A stretch of DNA of 64,000 nt from contig RCAB01000229.1 of NCBI GenBank assembly GCA_003640385.1, positions 1 through 64,000 on the forward strand, read 5' to 3'. This DNA is from Setaria digitata. Its lineage: Eukaryota > Nematoda > Chromadorea > Rhabditida > Setariidae. The notes under the pieces were generated by a model. It made no database searches and was not told the origin of the DNA. It worked only from the letters and a program-made list of their open reading frames with translations. Shown piece after piece: positions 1 through 11,941 of this stretch. Numbering within the stretch: position 1 is the stretch's first letter; each line of letters opens with the position of its first letter. The translations under genes were made by a program, and so were the position numbers.

Positions 1-76
1 TATTATTATTATTATTAATTATTATTATTATTATTATCATCATTATTATTATTGTTGTTGTTGTTGCAGTTCCCTA
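1..76. repeat. Imperfect ATT/TTG trinucleotide repeat
   Basis: A run of ATT units with single interruptions changes near position 53 into GTT units. It sits at the left edge, inside what is inferred to be an unc-49 intron. No coding function is likely, although one frame is open on the minus strand because the repeat has no stops there. Confidence 0.85.
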
Positions 77-1131
77 TTGTTTTTTTTTCTTTTCCCTTTT
101 TTCTATTGCTGCTGTTGTTGTTTGTCGTTATCATTAAATTATCAGTTGCTATTTTATCATTTATTCGTTGTAAAAGAAAAAAATTATATATTTTAATCTG
201 ACCGATTTTAAGCAAATAAATATTTATTTATGCATATATTAAAAGTTCTGTCTAATCTTTTAATCTAACTAATGAATCTTTCGTGAAGCATAAACAAAAA
301 GTGATGAAAAGTGCTTAATAAACACCATGTTAATACAATGAATCTATTTTTTTTTCTCATTAATCCATTATCATGAAAAGTAATTATAACAATTAATATT
401 GATAAGGAAGGAAAAATAATTTCTTATAAGAATTTTTTTATTCCTGAGAGAGGCATTTTTTCGTTTTTATTTCATTAAAAAACCAGCATAAATTTTTTAA
501 AATTTATATCTCGATAGCCCTTTTTTTCGTAAATAAGAGGAGAAAAGTGGAAAAAAAATAGTAGTAATAATAAAATGAAAATAGTAATAACAACTTTTTT
601 ATTTTTATAAATAAATATCACCAAATTTTCGGATATTTTATAATTTTAGTTCTTTTTTTTTCCGAAAGTGAAAAAGCGTAGAATAAGATAGAAGTTTATT
701 TTGGTTGTGTCAAATTTCACTTGACATTGATACCTTTTCTTTTCGCTTTCTCTTTTTCCTTGCATACTGTATTTGTCAAAAATTTTTATTAGTTTAATTT
801 TTAATGAAATAAAAAATAAGAGGAAAAAAGCAAAATAGACTATTATTATCTATAAAAATATGAATATCAGAATTTAAAAACGAAAAAATAAAGGAAAAGA
901 ATCAAAGAATATTCATGAAAATGTTTTATGAAATTTTTGACAGAAAAGAGAATTATTAAAAGAGGGAAAAAAGAGTGATTGATTGACAAAGGAATGAAAA
1001 AAGAATTGAAACAAATTCTTTTCATTTTAAAAAATTTACAAACAAAAAATTTTCCTCACTTTATTTTCCTATTGAATGAAACTAATTAATTATAATTTGT
1101 AACTGATGAATTTCGGTCTCATTTAATTCAG
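1..1131 (+). other. unc-49: Intron of the unc-49-like gene, left end outside the window
   Basis: No coding-like stretch was found here beyond the trinucleotide repeat at the left end. The exon at 1132 starts in the middle of a codon, needing two preceding bases (AG) to make Arg. An upstream exon carrying the earlier ligand-binding region must therefore exist left of the window, and this stretch reads as intron. Confidence 0.6.
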
Positions 1132-1214
1132 ATTAACGGTAACAGCAACATGTCCTATGAAATTACAATTATTTCCAATGGATTCACAGAAATGCAAACT
1201 TGAAATTGAAAGTT
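1132..1214 (+). CDS. unc-49: Shared Cys-loop exon of the unc-49-like GABA receptor locus
   Basis: This 83-nt exon is bounded by an AG acceptor and a GTAAGA donor. It encodes a classic Cys-loop: the stretch LTVTATC, thirteen residues including FPMD, a second Cys, then KLEIES. The exon ends with one base (T) of a codon. Both downstream modules begin with AT GGT, so joining either one completes a Tyr and gives the loop B motif ESYGYT. In the known unc-49 genes a common N-terminal ligand-binding domain is spliced to alternative C-terminal halves, which is exactly what this phase match predicts. The minus-strand channel gene has an exon of identical length and nearly the same protein sequence at 24422-24504. 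No open reading frame longer than 60 codons marks this exon; it was found from the Cys-loop pattern. Confidence 0.88.
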
Positions 1215-1250
1215 GTAAGATTTCTTCTTCTTCTTCTTCTTCTTCTTCCT
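1215..1250 (+). promoter_or_regulatory. Shared 5' splice site followed by a TTC tract
   Basis: The donor GTAAGA of the shared Cys-loop exon is followed directly by about ten TTC repeats. In RNA this gives tandem UUCUUC, which resembles the pyrimidine-rich sites bound by PTB-family splicing regulators. The position is suggestive because this donor is the one that must choose between modules B and C. A chance microsatellite cannot be excluded. Confidence 0.45.
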
Positions 1251-3945
1251 TTTATTAAAAAATAAAAAATAAAAATAAGAAAATAAAATTCAAAACAATT
1301 AATCTAAAGAAAATAAACTTTTTTTAAATAAAAGAAAGAAACGAAAATATACTCTTTTGTAACTCTTATTTTTAAATTTTCAGCTATTTTCATTTTTCTC
1401 CTTTGCCTTTTTTCATTGTTTTTTAATCAAAAATTCAAGTTTTTGCGATGTAACTTTTTTCCGTATTTGAGAAAATGTATTTTTGAAGAAAAACGGAAAA
1501 TTGAGATTATTAAATTAAAATTTAATCCTTTTTTTTTGTTTTCCGGAATGCTTCACCAAACTTTGTTGCCTTTCAAAAAATGAATTTAAAATTAAATTTA
1601 TTGCCATTTTCATTGTTCGATTCATTGCAGGGGTGCACCAGTGTCACTCATTTATTGTTATATATATATATATTTTTCCCCCTCTCCCCCCAATTTTTGT
1701 TTTGTTTTCAAATATCCAGTTATGAATTGTATTTAATATTATTTTAATTTGAATTGTACGAACTCTTTTCTTTTGCATTTATTTTCTGTAGCAAATTCCT
1801 TTTTTGTTTTTACTTCAAAGCAAATTTCTTTTTATTGCGCTAAGAAAAATTAGTGGATGAATTATTGGTATTCAAGTAATTTCTGGCCCATTTCGAATTA
1901 AATTGTTTTAATTACTTTAAAACCAATAAATCAATCCAGTTATATGAAGCTAAGTTTTGCATTATCATCATCGAATGTGTATTTTTGAGTCCCTAGATTT
2001 GAATTATTTTAGTGTTTAGATAGCTCAGTACTTAAATTGTTATATTTATTATTTGTACCTTTTGACGTATTGATAACTTGAAATATTATGATCAATTGTT
2101 GTTTAGTGTATTTAAAAAAAAAAATTGTGATTATACGAAATTGGTTTATGATAAATGTATTGGGGTACGATGTTTCACGTAAGTTAATTTTTTCCACTTG
2201 TTTTTTTTTTTCTATTTTTAAATCCAGTCCGTATCCAAAAAAATACTGAAGGTTAGTTTAATTAATTAACTTAACTCTTATTAAGTGCTTCTAATAAATG
2301 CGATAAATTGATGGTAATATTTCTTACTGCTTTAACATTAAAGAGCTTCAATTATTTTGTAGAATTTAAAAAAAAAAAAGAAAGAAATGCAATTTGTTCT
2401 AATAAATTAACAAGCTTCTTTATATGTGAAAAAAAAGAAAGTGTAAAAATTATAAAATCACTGAAACAACAAAATTTCACTTTCAATAATCCAAAATCGA
2501 TTAAATAACTCACTGTGTTTTTAGCTTTATTTTTGCAATTTGATATATTTTTTGGCTGAAGTAACAATTTTTTTTTCACTTTTTTCAAACGGAAAAGAAC
2601 GCGATTTAGAAAGAAGTAAAAAATGTGAAATTTTATATTAGTTCGAATAGAATATATTATCTTTTATGAGCCAAAATGTTTGGCTGTTTTATTATTATTC
2701 AAAAATTACTCCAATTAATTTTCATTGTGGAATTAATTTTGTTATTTCAGCTTGGCTAATTTATTATTTCGTGTAAAATGTTTCTTCCTATCAATAATCC
2801 AAAATTAATAAAAATTCAAAATTAACCACATCGCCCATTAATGAATGCAATGTATATTTCCAACATCCCAGTTAACTGTTTCTTCTGAGTACAGTATTCA
2901 TGAATATTGTGCGGTATCTTCCGGATACAGCAATAACAACAGAACTATGGAATGAATTATCGATTCCTACCGTGACGGATATGGTATACCGATCTTTTCG
3001 AAATACTGATAAATTGAACGATTTTAGAATACGGTCAGCAGCATCCCTTTATCATTACAATCAGTTTACTGTTATATGAACGTATTCTGAAGAAACATTT
3101 CCGGTGTTGGCAATGAAAGCTTTTCTATTTCTAATTAATTGCTGCTTCCGTTTTCTTGCAACATCTTGGAATAAAAAATATCCTTAACTAAATGCAATGA
3201 GAGAGAAAAGAAGACGCGTATGATATGCAATTTACCAATTTTTCGAAGTAAATAATTAATTGAGTAATTTGAAATGGATTTGACTAATTTCACTTGCAAA
3301 TTATATTCAAAATATTTCGAAAAATTGAAACACGCAACATTGAGAAGCAGAGTTGGATTGCAATATAATTCTGTGATTTTATATTGTTTTTAAAACATGA
3401 TAAAATTCAACGCTTTAGCTAACCCAAATAACTATTGCTTACGTTTTAATTTTTCCAATTCTTAAATTCGCGACGTAAAATTTCCATCAAATTTTTTGTT
3501 ACCTAATATATTATAATTTTTACTGTATTTAAAATTAACGCTTAACAAAATTGTTATGCTTATTATTAATGCTGCTGTTAATTCTTTCTTTTTTGTTTTT
3601 AATTTTATTTTCCGTTCATGTTTGCTGTTTATGTTTATGTTTATGTTTATTGCTTGTTGTTTATGCTTACATTATTGTAATTGTTGCTGGCAAACATTAC
3701 AACTTGCTACCAACCCTATACTGGCACTGGTGCACAAAAATTTCAATTTTTTCTTTTTTTTTCCTTTTTATTCTTCCGCTACTTAAAATTAAAAATGAAA
3801 TCGCAATAAAATGAATAGTTCATGCAAAAACTTGCGCAAGTATTGGATAAAAAATATGGAAAAAAAAAGAAATTTCCAAATGTTAAATTCTATTTTTCCC
3901 AAACTTACCGCCGCTGATAAAGCTTATCATTGTTTTCATTTTTAG
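1251..3945 (+). other. Intron between the shared exon and module B
   Basis: No transmembrane-coding exon was recognised. A UNC-49A-like module, which lies before B in C. elegans, is therefore not visible here. The open frames around 3551-3814 are T-rich low-complexity translations. A less AT-rich patch at about 2860-3120 has no long frame and no channel motif; its origin is unknown. Confidence 0.55.
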
Positions 3946-6900
3946 ATGGTTACACAACCGCTGATATAGCCCTATTTTGGGGCAAAGATCGTAGGGATCA
4001 AGGCCAAGTGGTTGGATTTGAAAATATTTCGCTGCCACAATTCAAACCGGTCGGATATCGGGTAAATGTTACTAGAGCAACAACTTCTTCAGGTACTCTT
4101 TGTTTATAATGTTTTGATCTCGCTATTATGAAAGCTTCGGATTTTTCTTTGGAACATGTGTTTTTTGGAGAGTCCTCCCTTGTTGCTGGTTTTGTTGGCT
4201 CATGTATGATTGTTTAGTTTTTATTTTTTTTGTAATGCTATTTTTTGTTTTTATTTAAAACAGATATATATTTGGTTTATGAATCAGTTATCATGTGTTA
4301 CTATTATTAATTTTTTTCGGATTTAATTTTTATTTTTTTTTGAAGTTGGAAAAGAAAGAATTTTTTTTTTATGTATTAATGTATTTATTAAACGGAGTGG
4401 TACAAACCATCCGTCAATGGCCTAAAGGGGCGTAAGTTGTAGTATGGTAGAGGTAAGGAAACTTGTTTCTATTTTTTAAAGTCTTAGTTTATTTTTAGAA
4501 TTTAGAATTGTAAATTCTGGGGATTAGATTTTGTTTTTTTTGTTTTATATTGGTTTGTTAGTTATAATGGTTTTTGTTTTACAGGCTGTGGCTACAGTTA
4601 TCACTTTATTATCACTACTGATAATAATAGTGATCATTATATTGCTTGCTGTTTTTTAACAAATCTAGCCGATTATCACTTATAATCTCCACTATTAATA
4701 AAAAATAATATATTAATACTCATAGTTATTATTATTGTTATTATTCTTAGCATTATTTTACTGTTACCATAATACTTACGATAAAATCTGAAGGGTTGTT
4801 ACACCTTCATGGGCTAAAAAAATTGCAGAGTAATTATTTCAAAATATAAATTTGCAATTTATAAAAAGGAAAGAATATTTGTAATTAAAGCCATTTTTAA
4901 AAAAAAAAAAAAAGTTAAATGAAAAATTAAAATTTACAAATTTTTTGGAACTTCTCAATTAGTTTAACAATTTTTTTGTTAACATCCATCACTAAACCAA
5001 TCATCTCTATCGTACATTTGTTTTGCTTTTTTATGAGCTGAACATAACAAATGATATTTTCTTAATTCCAAATAATTATAGTTATAATTTATAATTCTAG
5101 AAATGAGAAATAAAAGATAAAACGAAGTAGGAATAAGTATACGCAACATAAAAATGGTGAAAAAAAGACAGTCAAAAATCGAAAAAATTTAAATTTTTTT
5201 CAACGAGTAATGCAAATATTTTTTTTTTCTTTTCATTTCCATAAATTTCTTCCCATCGGAATTAAATAATTATTTACATTTTGCAAATGTTGCGCATTGG
5301 AAATTTTTTCATCAGGAAAAGATTTTTTTCAGCATCAGTTTCGTTTTTTTTTGCTTTTTTTTCTTTAAATTTACTTATATTGAACATATTTATATACTAT
5401 ACAATTATTAATTAAATCTTTTCGCTTTTTATTTTATTTCATATTTTTTTCGTGCAATGTATGGAAAATTGTTTCCATCCAGTCGTTAATGGTTTGGAAG
5501 CTGAAACAATTGATTCGGAATCCTGAAAAATATATTTAAAATTAATAATGGGAAAAAATATTGTTGTAGCGAAAATGAGAAGACGTAGTAAATCTCTAAT
5601 CTATTAATTAACAGTTAAGAAATAATTTTGTTTCAGTTTGATGAAACATTTAAAAATTAGAAGAAAAAGCAAAGGAAAATGACAAATGAAAGAAAAAAAC
5701 TAGGAAAAAGCCCATTAGAAAAAGCCATGAATTCTTTTTTTCTTTTTTGGTTTGTTTGTTTTTGCTTTTAAAAATAATTTAAAATTTAAAAAAAAAAAAA
5801 TTTATCTTTTTTTTCCTTTTGAATAGCCTTGATAATTATTCCTACTATCTTTCTTTCGTTTTTGCTTTTCCTTCATAAAAAAAATTTGGAAAATTTTCAT
5901 TCCATGCCCTATTTGCTTATTTGAAAGAAAAATAACAATAAATAAATGTGAATTATGAATAGTGAATGATTCAGTTGAATGAAAATGAATGAAATAAGCA
6001 ATTCATTGAATAAATAATTTCCTTCGATGGTTTAAATTATAAACAAAGTGTTTGCTAAAGATATAAAGGAATATTTTTGCTAAATTATATGGAAAAAAAT
6101 GTTAATTATATAAATATAAAAATATCCAATTTATTGCTTTCCCTTCAAATTAAATTAAGCAAGTGAATTCAACGTATATCGGAAATTTTCCTAATTTTTG
6201 ATTTTTTTGCGAACAAAAAAAGCAAAACAAAGAAAAAGTAATACTAGGAAATTAAAGTAAAATAAAAAACAGTTAAAAAAATTTATAGAATGAAAAGTAA
6301 AAATTTTTTATCACTTCTGATGATTTTTTTTCTTCCTTTCTTTTTTTTTTTTTGAACTTTATGAATGTGTTATTTTAGCAACATCGCAAATGTGTATATT
6401 CGATACAAATTATTATTTCAAAACTTTATAACTAATACGAAATTACTTGTTTATCGTTTTTAAAATAATATATTTAAATTTTTTTCAAACTTTTCTTTTA
6501 GAATTTTTACAACGATATTAGCAATTAGTTATTTAAATTTTTAAAAATAACGCATTCAAATTATTATCAAGTAATTTGTTCAAGAAAATTTTAACTAATT
6601 AGCATATTTTACCAGTATTTGTGCATTAATTATTTTTTTTTTTGAACAGAAAAAAATTTCCTAATTAATTGGCATTATAGGTGTATATGTTCGATTGTAT
6701 TTTGAAGTATTACTGGGTCGTAACCTCGGATTCTACCTCATGAACATTATCATTCCTTCGATGCTTATTGTTACCATTTCTTGGGTATCATTTTGGCTCA
6801 ATCGTGAAGCATCACCGGCACGTGTTGGTCTTGGCGTTACTACCGTACTTACAATGACCACACTTATTACTACTACAAATGTAATTAATTAGAAATTAAA

Positions 6901-6952
6901 AAAAAATCAATTAATCAGTCTTTAAGTGTACTCTTTAACAGAAAAAGAGATA

Positions 6953-6983
<31 letters not shown>

Positions 6984-9900
6984 TTTTTGGAAGAGAGGGA
7001 GGAATTGATTTAATAAAAATTTCAAATTTCTCTTTTCCTTACTTAATTAAAAAATTCAGAAAAAACTTAGTAATAATACTGCGTCGAAAAGTTTGATTAT
7101 TTAATTTTTAAGTATACTCTTTATATAAAAAAAAAAATTTTCATGAGAAGATTTGATTTAATAAAATTTCATATCTTTCTCTTTCCTTTTTTTTTTCAAG
7201 TTTCAACTCTTTAAATCATAGTTAAAAAAAGGACTTTAAGTACTAATATTTTATAAAAAACTTGTGGAAAAAATTTTTTGCTAATGAATTAATTATTCTT
7301 AATCTTTATGAGAAAGTATTTTTCAGAATGCAATGCCAAAAGTTAGTTATATCAAAGGACTTGATGTATTCTTAAATTTTTGGTTAGTTTTCCTATTTAA
7401 AAAAAAAGAAAAAAATGAAGTCTGAATGATTTTCTCAGAGAAAAGAAAAGGAAAAATTGATGAAATTATCTCAAAATGTGTTACTATTGAGCTCGAAACA
7501 AAATGATCAGCATCAGTTGTTACAGTAGCAACTGGAGTGGCGGAATAATACTGATATATTGAAATACAGATATTGAGAAAAGAAATTATTCGTATTTAAA
7601 TTTTTATTTACAGTTTAGTTATATAAACGTAATGGTAGTAGTGAATGAAAAGTAAATCAAAAAATAAAAATAAAAAATAAATTATCATTTTAAAGTGCAC
7701 AAACTATTATATTTATAATTTGTAAATTATTATTAATTATTATTAAGTAATTAATTTATTTCAGCTTTGTGATGGTATTTGCAAGCTTAATTGAATATGC
7801 GGTAGTTAGTTATATGAATAAAAAATTAGCTCAAAGGCGTGAAAGGAGAAGGAAGCAAATAGAACAACGTATGCCTATTGAAATGCCTATGTATAGTCAA
7901 ATTGCTCCACATGTTGAAACAAAAATGGTAAATTAATATCTTTTTTTTTAATTTATAATTTCAAAATATTGCAATTTTTTAATTATGATTTTAAAAAATT
8001 GCAACACAAATTTAATTGATTAAAGAAAAAAACCAATAAATTAGTAAGAGATTAATCGAGGAAGAAAATAAATAAACTTTATTGCTGTTATTATAATACA
8101 GTTGAAAAAAAAAAAAAAAAAGAAAAGAAATTAAGGATGGATATGAAAGACTAAAACATATTTCAGTCATATCAAAATATGACTCTTATCAATGATAACT
8201 ATGCCTCGCCCGGTAAATCCTCCATCAAAGTAAGTGATGCAAATGGAGTAGCTCGTCATCACAATGGCTTAAAATTTTAGTTTATCAGTTATTCCGAACA
8301 AATTTCTACAAAAATTTCCATTTCCAAAAAGAAAAAACAAAAACAAAAATAAAATTAAAAAAAGAAATTGAAAATAAAAATTATATATTCCTCATATGGG
8401 AAGAAAAGCAAAATTTATCTTAAAGATTTTTAAAAGAAAAAATCATGAACAATTTACTTCTTAATATATTTGAATCATTCAAATTAGTATTTGGAAGTAT
8501 CTGGCAGTATGTATACTCATTCTAACGCATATTAACACTTAATTTCTCTGGAAGCTTTAATCTGTTACTTAAAAAAAAAAAGCAATGATTCGTAAGACAG
8601 TATTTGGTGGAAATGTAATCTTGAACGGAACTATTTCAATATTCTTCTTCGACTTTAAAATTGTTTATGAATAATTTTAGTAAAATTAATGAAATTTAAG
8701 GAACAATAAATATAGCGCTACTTTTGCTGCTAAATTATGATCGCTTACAGTAAAATAAGTTGGATTTTGAACAAATAATTACAGTAACACATGTTCCGTT
8801 AGACTGCGATCATATCCTAATGATGATTGAGGTTCAGAAAAATAAATATGGCATCACTTGTGTTGACGGATTATAATTACTTACAGTAAAGCAAGACAGA
8901 AATAGTTACAGCACCACTTGTATGTTGCAAGCACCACGATGACCTACGGTGAAACCAATTCGGTTTAAGAAAAAAAAAAAGAAAAAGTTACAACAGTACT
9001 TAAGTTCTCAAATTATGATCATTTATATGAAAAAAGTAATTCAGTTCTAGAAAAAAAAAAATGACTACTGTACTACATGAGTTGTAATTTATGATCATTT
9101 CTGGTAAAAATAATTCAGCTTTACAAAACAACCACAATACAGTTTTCTTTGCTAGATTACGATTACTTATAGTGTAACTGGTTATATTTTAAAATATGGT
9201 AGTAATTGTGCTACTTAATTATACGGCGTTGTTGAAAATGTTAGATTACAATCATTTACAATAAAAGTTCGACAAATTGTGGGGGAACTGATTTCAATTT
9301 AAGTCAAAAATACATAAGAAATATGAAGATTACTTATTCATAATATTGAAAGCTAATTAGCATCATGCATGCAGTAGCAAGCTAGCGATATTGTCTGAGG
9401 TGAACAGTGTCTTCGCGTAAATGCATGGATATGTTTATTATTTCGTTTATATTTTGAATATTTTCAAATTATTTAAAATTCTTGATGTTTCAGCAAATGG
9501 ATACATTTCTTGGTGGCCCAGGACAAAATTCAAGCGTAGTATGTCTCCTTTTCATGTTAATTATTTATTGAAATAATAAATTTATGATAAGTTTATGTTT
9601 GATACTATCATTTTGCTTGTTTTCTTTTTGTTTCTTGTTCGGGATTCCGTATCAATGCCAATATATTATAAAGAAATGTGAAAAAGCAGAATTATTTTTG
9701 GTTTGAATAAAAATGTTACTTTTAAAAATTTCTAAATTTTCATTTTCGAAGTACAATAAAAAAATTTTTATAAACTAAAAATTATAGAATATGGGAGAGC
9801 CAATGATACCAGAATGTGACTGTCGCACAATACCGTTGATACAAAATCCACGGCTTGTGACAGATCGAGCATTATGGCCTGCACCGTTTGTAAAGCCTAA

Positions 9901-10869
9901 ACGAGCATCACGTACGTGTAGAAGCGTTACGCCGTCTAAAATTGACAAATGTTCTCGTTTCGTCTTTCCTATGTTATTTTTCACTTTCAATTGTGAGTTT
10001 TTACTTTTCTAATCAGAAAGAAAAAAAAATTTTTTTTCACAGCTAATATTGGTTTTTTATCATTACCAATAATATAACACCTATCATTGTTAACCGATAA
10101 TTTTGCTCCTGGTTTTCATTCATTAATATCGGCATCATCCCTAGTTCTATTATTGCTAATTTATCATCATCATCATTACCATTATCACTATTTATTATTA
10201 TTGTTATTATTATTTTTTATTATTATTATTTATTATTATCATTATTTATTATTATTATTTATTATTATTTATTATTATTATTTATCATTATTATTTATTA
10301 TTGTTATTTATTACTATTATTTATTATTATTTATTATTATTATTCGTTATTATTATTATTTATTATTATTATTTACTGTTATTACTCATTATTATTATTG
10401 TTATTATTTATTATTATTATTATTGTTATTATTATTATTAATTGTTATTATTATTACTATTATTATATTGTTATTGCTATTATTATCATTATTATATTAT
10501 TATCGTTATTATTATTACCACTATTATTATTATTCAAAATAATCACTATGCAGTGAAATTTCAATTATTTTGTCAATAATAAGTGCATCATTACTGCTGA
10601 CAAAATACTTTTGGTTTTCGAATTCTTTAAGATCGAAGAAAGGTTTTTACTTAATTATTTAAATAAAAACAATCATATTAAGTTAGTGATGTTTTCGCAC
10701 TTTTAATGTTGATCTTGTTCAGCACTATCAGCAGCAAAATTTAAGAGCAACGAATTTTTTGCTCTAATATTTTTCGATTTAAATATGTTATTTTTCAGTA
10801 TTTTACTGGATGATAATGACGGTACTTAGCTCATTCGTGGATACCAGTGAATATACGTTATTTGATTAA
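3946..10869 (+). CDS. unc-49: UNC-49B-type GABA-A receptor subunit, C-terminal module
   Basis: GABA-gated chloride channel subunit half, spliced after the shared exon. Exons: 3946-4092, 6681-6880, 7327-7382, 7765-7927, 8167-8229, 9494-9538, 9788-9992, 10799-10869. All phases agree and give 344 codons including the shared exon. The order is loop B/C region ([14 protein letters not shown]), M1 with SWVSFWLN, M2 with the anion-channel signature [18 protein letters not shown], the linker [12 protein letters not shown]3, then the cytoplasmic loop. That loop carries the B-type block [16 protein letters not shown] and a WPAPF stretch. M4 ([12 protein letters not shown]...) is split across the last intron and completed by [11 protein letters not shown]. 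These landmarks match remembered UNC-49B of C. elegans, which acts postsynaptically on body muscle. Introns are long and repeat-rich. The small 63-nt and 45-nt loop exons are multiples of three, so isoforms lacking them would stay in frame. Confidence 0.88.
8230..9493 (+). repeat. Intron with degenerate roughly 70-bp tandem repeats
   Basis: From about 8700 to 9300 related segments recur about every 70 bases. Each has a GATTA-GATCA-TTTACAGTAAAA type core followed by a CAGCACTACTTGT-like stretch. The copies are strongly diverged. Two TGCATG hexamers follow, at 9366-9371 and 9422-9427, just before the 45-nt exon. The boundaries are approximate. Confidence 0.5.
10185..10536 (+). repeat. Long ATT/TTA trinucleotide microsatellite in the M4 intron
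   Basis: About 350 bases consist mainly of ATT units with scattered C and G substitutions. It lies in the intron that splits M4 of module B (9993-10798). It produces a 151-residue open frame of Tyr, Leu and Ile that is not a gene. Confidence 0.92.
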
Positions 10870-11730
10870 AATTAAAAAAAAAAAATAAAAAAGAAATGGA
10901 AAATTTGAGCAATTCAACAGAATGAGGCAATCGGGAAAAGCAACAGTATCAAGTCACATATCTTCTTTTATTAGCTTCTGTTTCATTTTCAAATTTTAAC
11001 TTTTTTTTTCTTTGCTGAAAATGATAAATAATGATGAATTTGTTATTCGTAATAATTTATGAATATTCGTGTAGTTGGTAAGGAAAAAAGCATTTTCACT
11101 TCATATTCCGTGATAACAAAAAAATATACATATTATATGCAATACGTAGGCATGATGCATGATGCATGTGCATGCCCATTTATTGCCTTATAATAATTAT
11201 TGCATACTCCTTCCTGCTGTAGCTATTACTATTTGTTGCTGTAATTCGGCTACTGTAATTACAGTAAGATGAATTCGAAATATATATATATATAGACCTG
11301 GTGCATCGTTTCTTTTCTTTTTTCTTTCTTTTTTCTTCTATATATATATATATATATTATTTTCATTTAATCATATAACAAAATCGTCCGCTTAAAGAAA
11401 TTTGCGTAAATTATCCATGGAAATTATTGTTATGTGGAAGAGAAAAAGATAATTATTCAAATGTTTTAAGCGATAAATTCAAAGTATGAAAAAAAAAAAA
11501 GAAACAGATAAAGGACAACACAGGTGTCGGGTTTTTTTCTAGATAAAAGCAGTACCAAACATAAAAAAAGAAAATGAAAAAAAAAAACAGATAGGATGAA
11601 GAGGTGGTGGTAAATAAGGGAGAGCAAATAATTTTAAAATTTAATTAAAATTAAATAGCCAAAAAAAAGAAAAAGAAATGAAAAGAAGAAGAAAGAAAGA
11701 GAAAAAAAAGAGAGTGAAGGTTTTTTCTTT

Positions 11731-11761
<31 letters not shown>

Positions 11762-11941
11762 TGATACTGAAATTGCTATACAATAGTTTTATCCATTCAA
11801 TGCTAATTTTGGATTTCTTTGTGCTAAAAGTCGAAAATTTTGTTCCAATTTGGAAATTAATTTCAAAAATTTTATCCTATAAAAAGATAAACAAAAAAAA
11901 AAGAACGAAAAGTAAACAAACAGAAGGAAAAAAAAATTGAG
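10870..11941 (+). other. Inter-module region between unc-49 modules B and C
   Basis: This holds the 3' UTR of the B transcript and the final part of the intron used for C. No ligand-binding exons are visible, so module C has no N-terminal half of its own here. It contains the TGCATG cluster near 11150, TA repeats flanking a CT tract at about 11280-11360, and long A and T runs close to the module C acceptor. Confidence 0.6.
11150..11174 (+). promoter_or_regulatory. Cluster of GCATG/TGCATG motifs (candidate RBFOX sites)
   Basis: Three TGCATG hexamers (11156-11161, 11163-11168, 11169-11174) and one GCATG (11150-11154) lie within 25 bases. UGCAUG is the established binding element of RBFOX proteins (FOX-1 and ASD-1 in C. 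elegans). The cluster lies between the end of module B and the start of module C. A regulatory role is inference. Confidence 0.4.

Noticed and set aside
10087..10542. 151-codon plus-strand frame rich in Tyr, Leu and Ile
   Set aside because: Translation of an ATT microsatellite within the module B intron; no domain, no codon structure.
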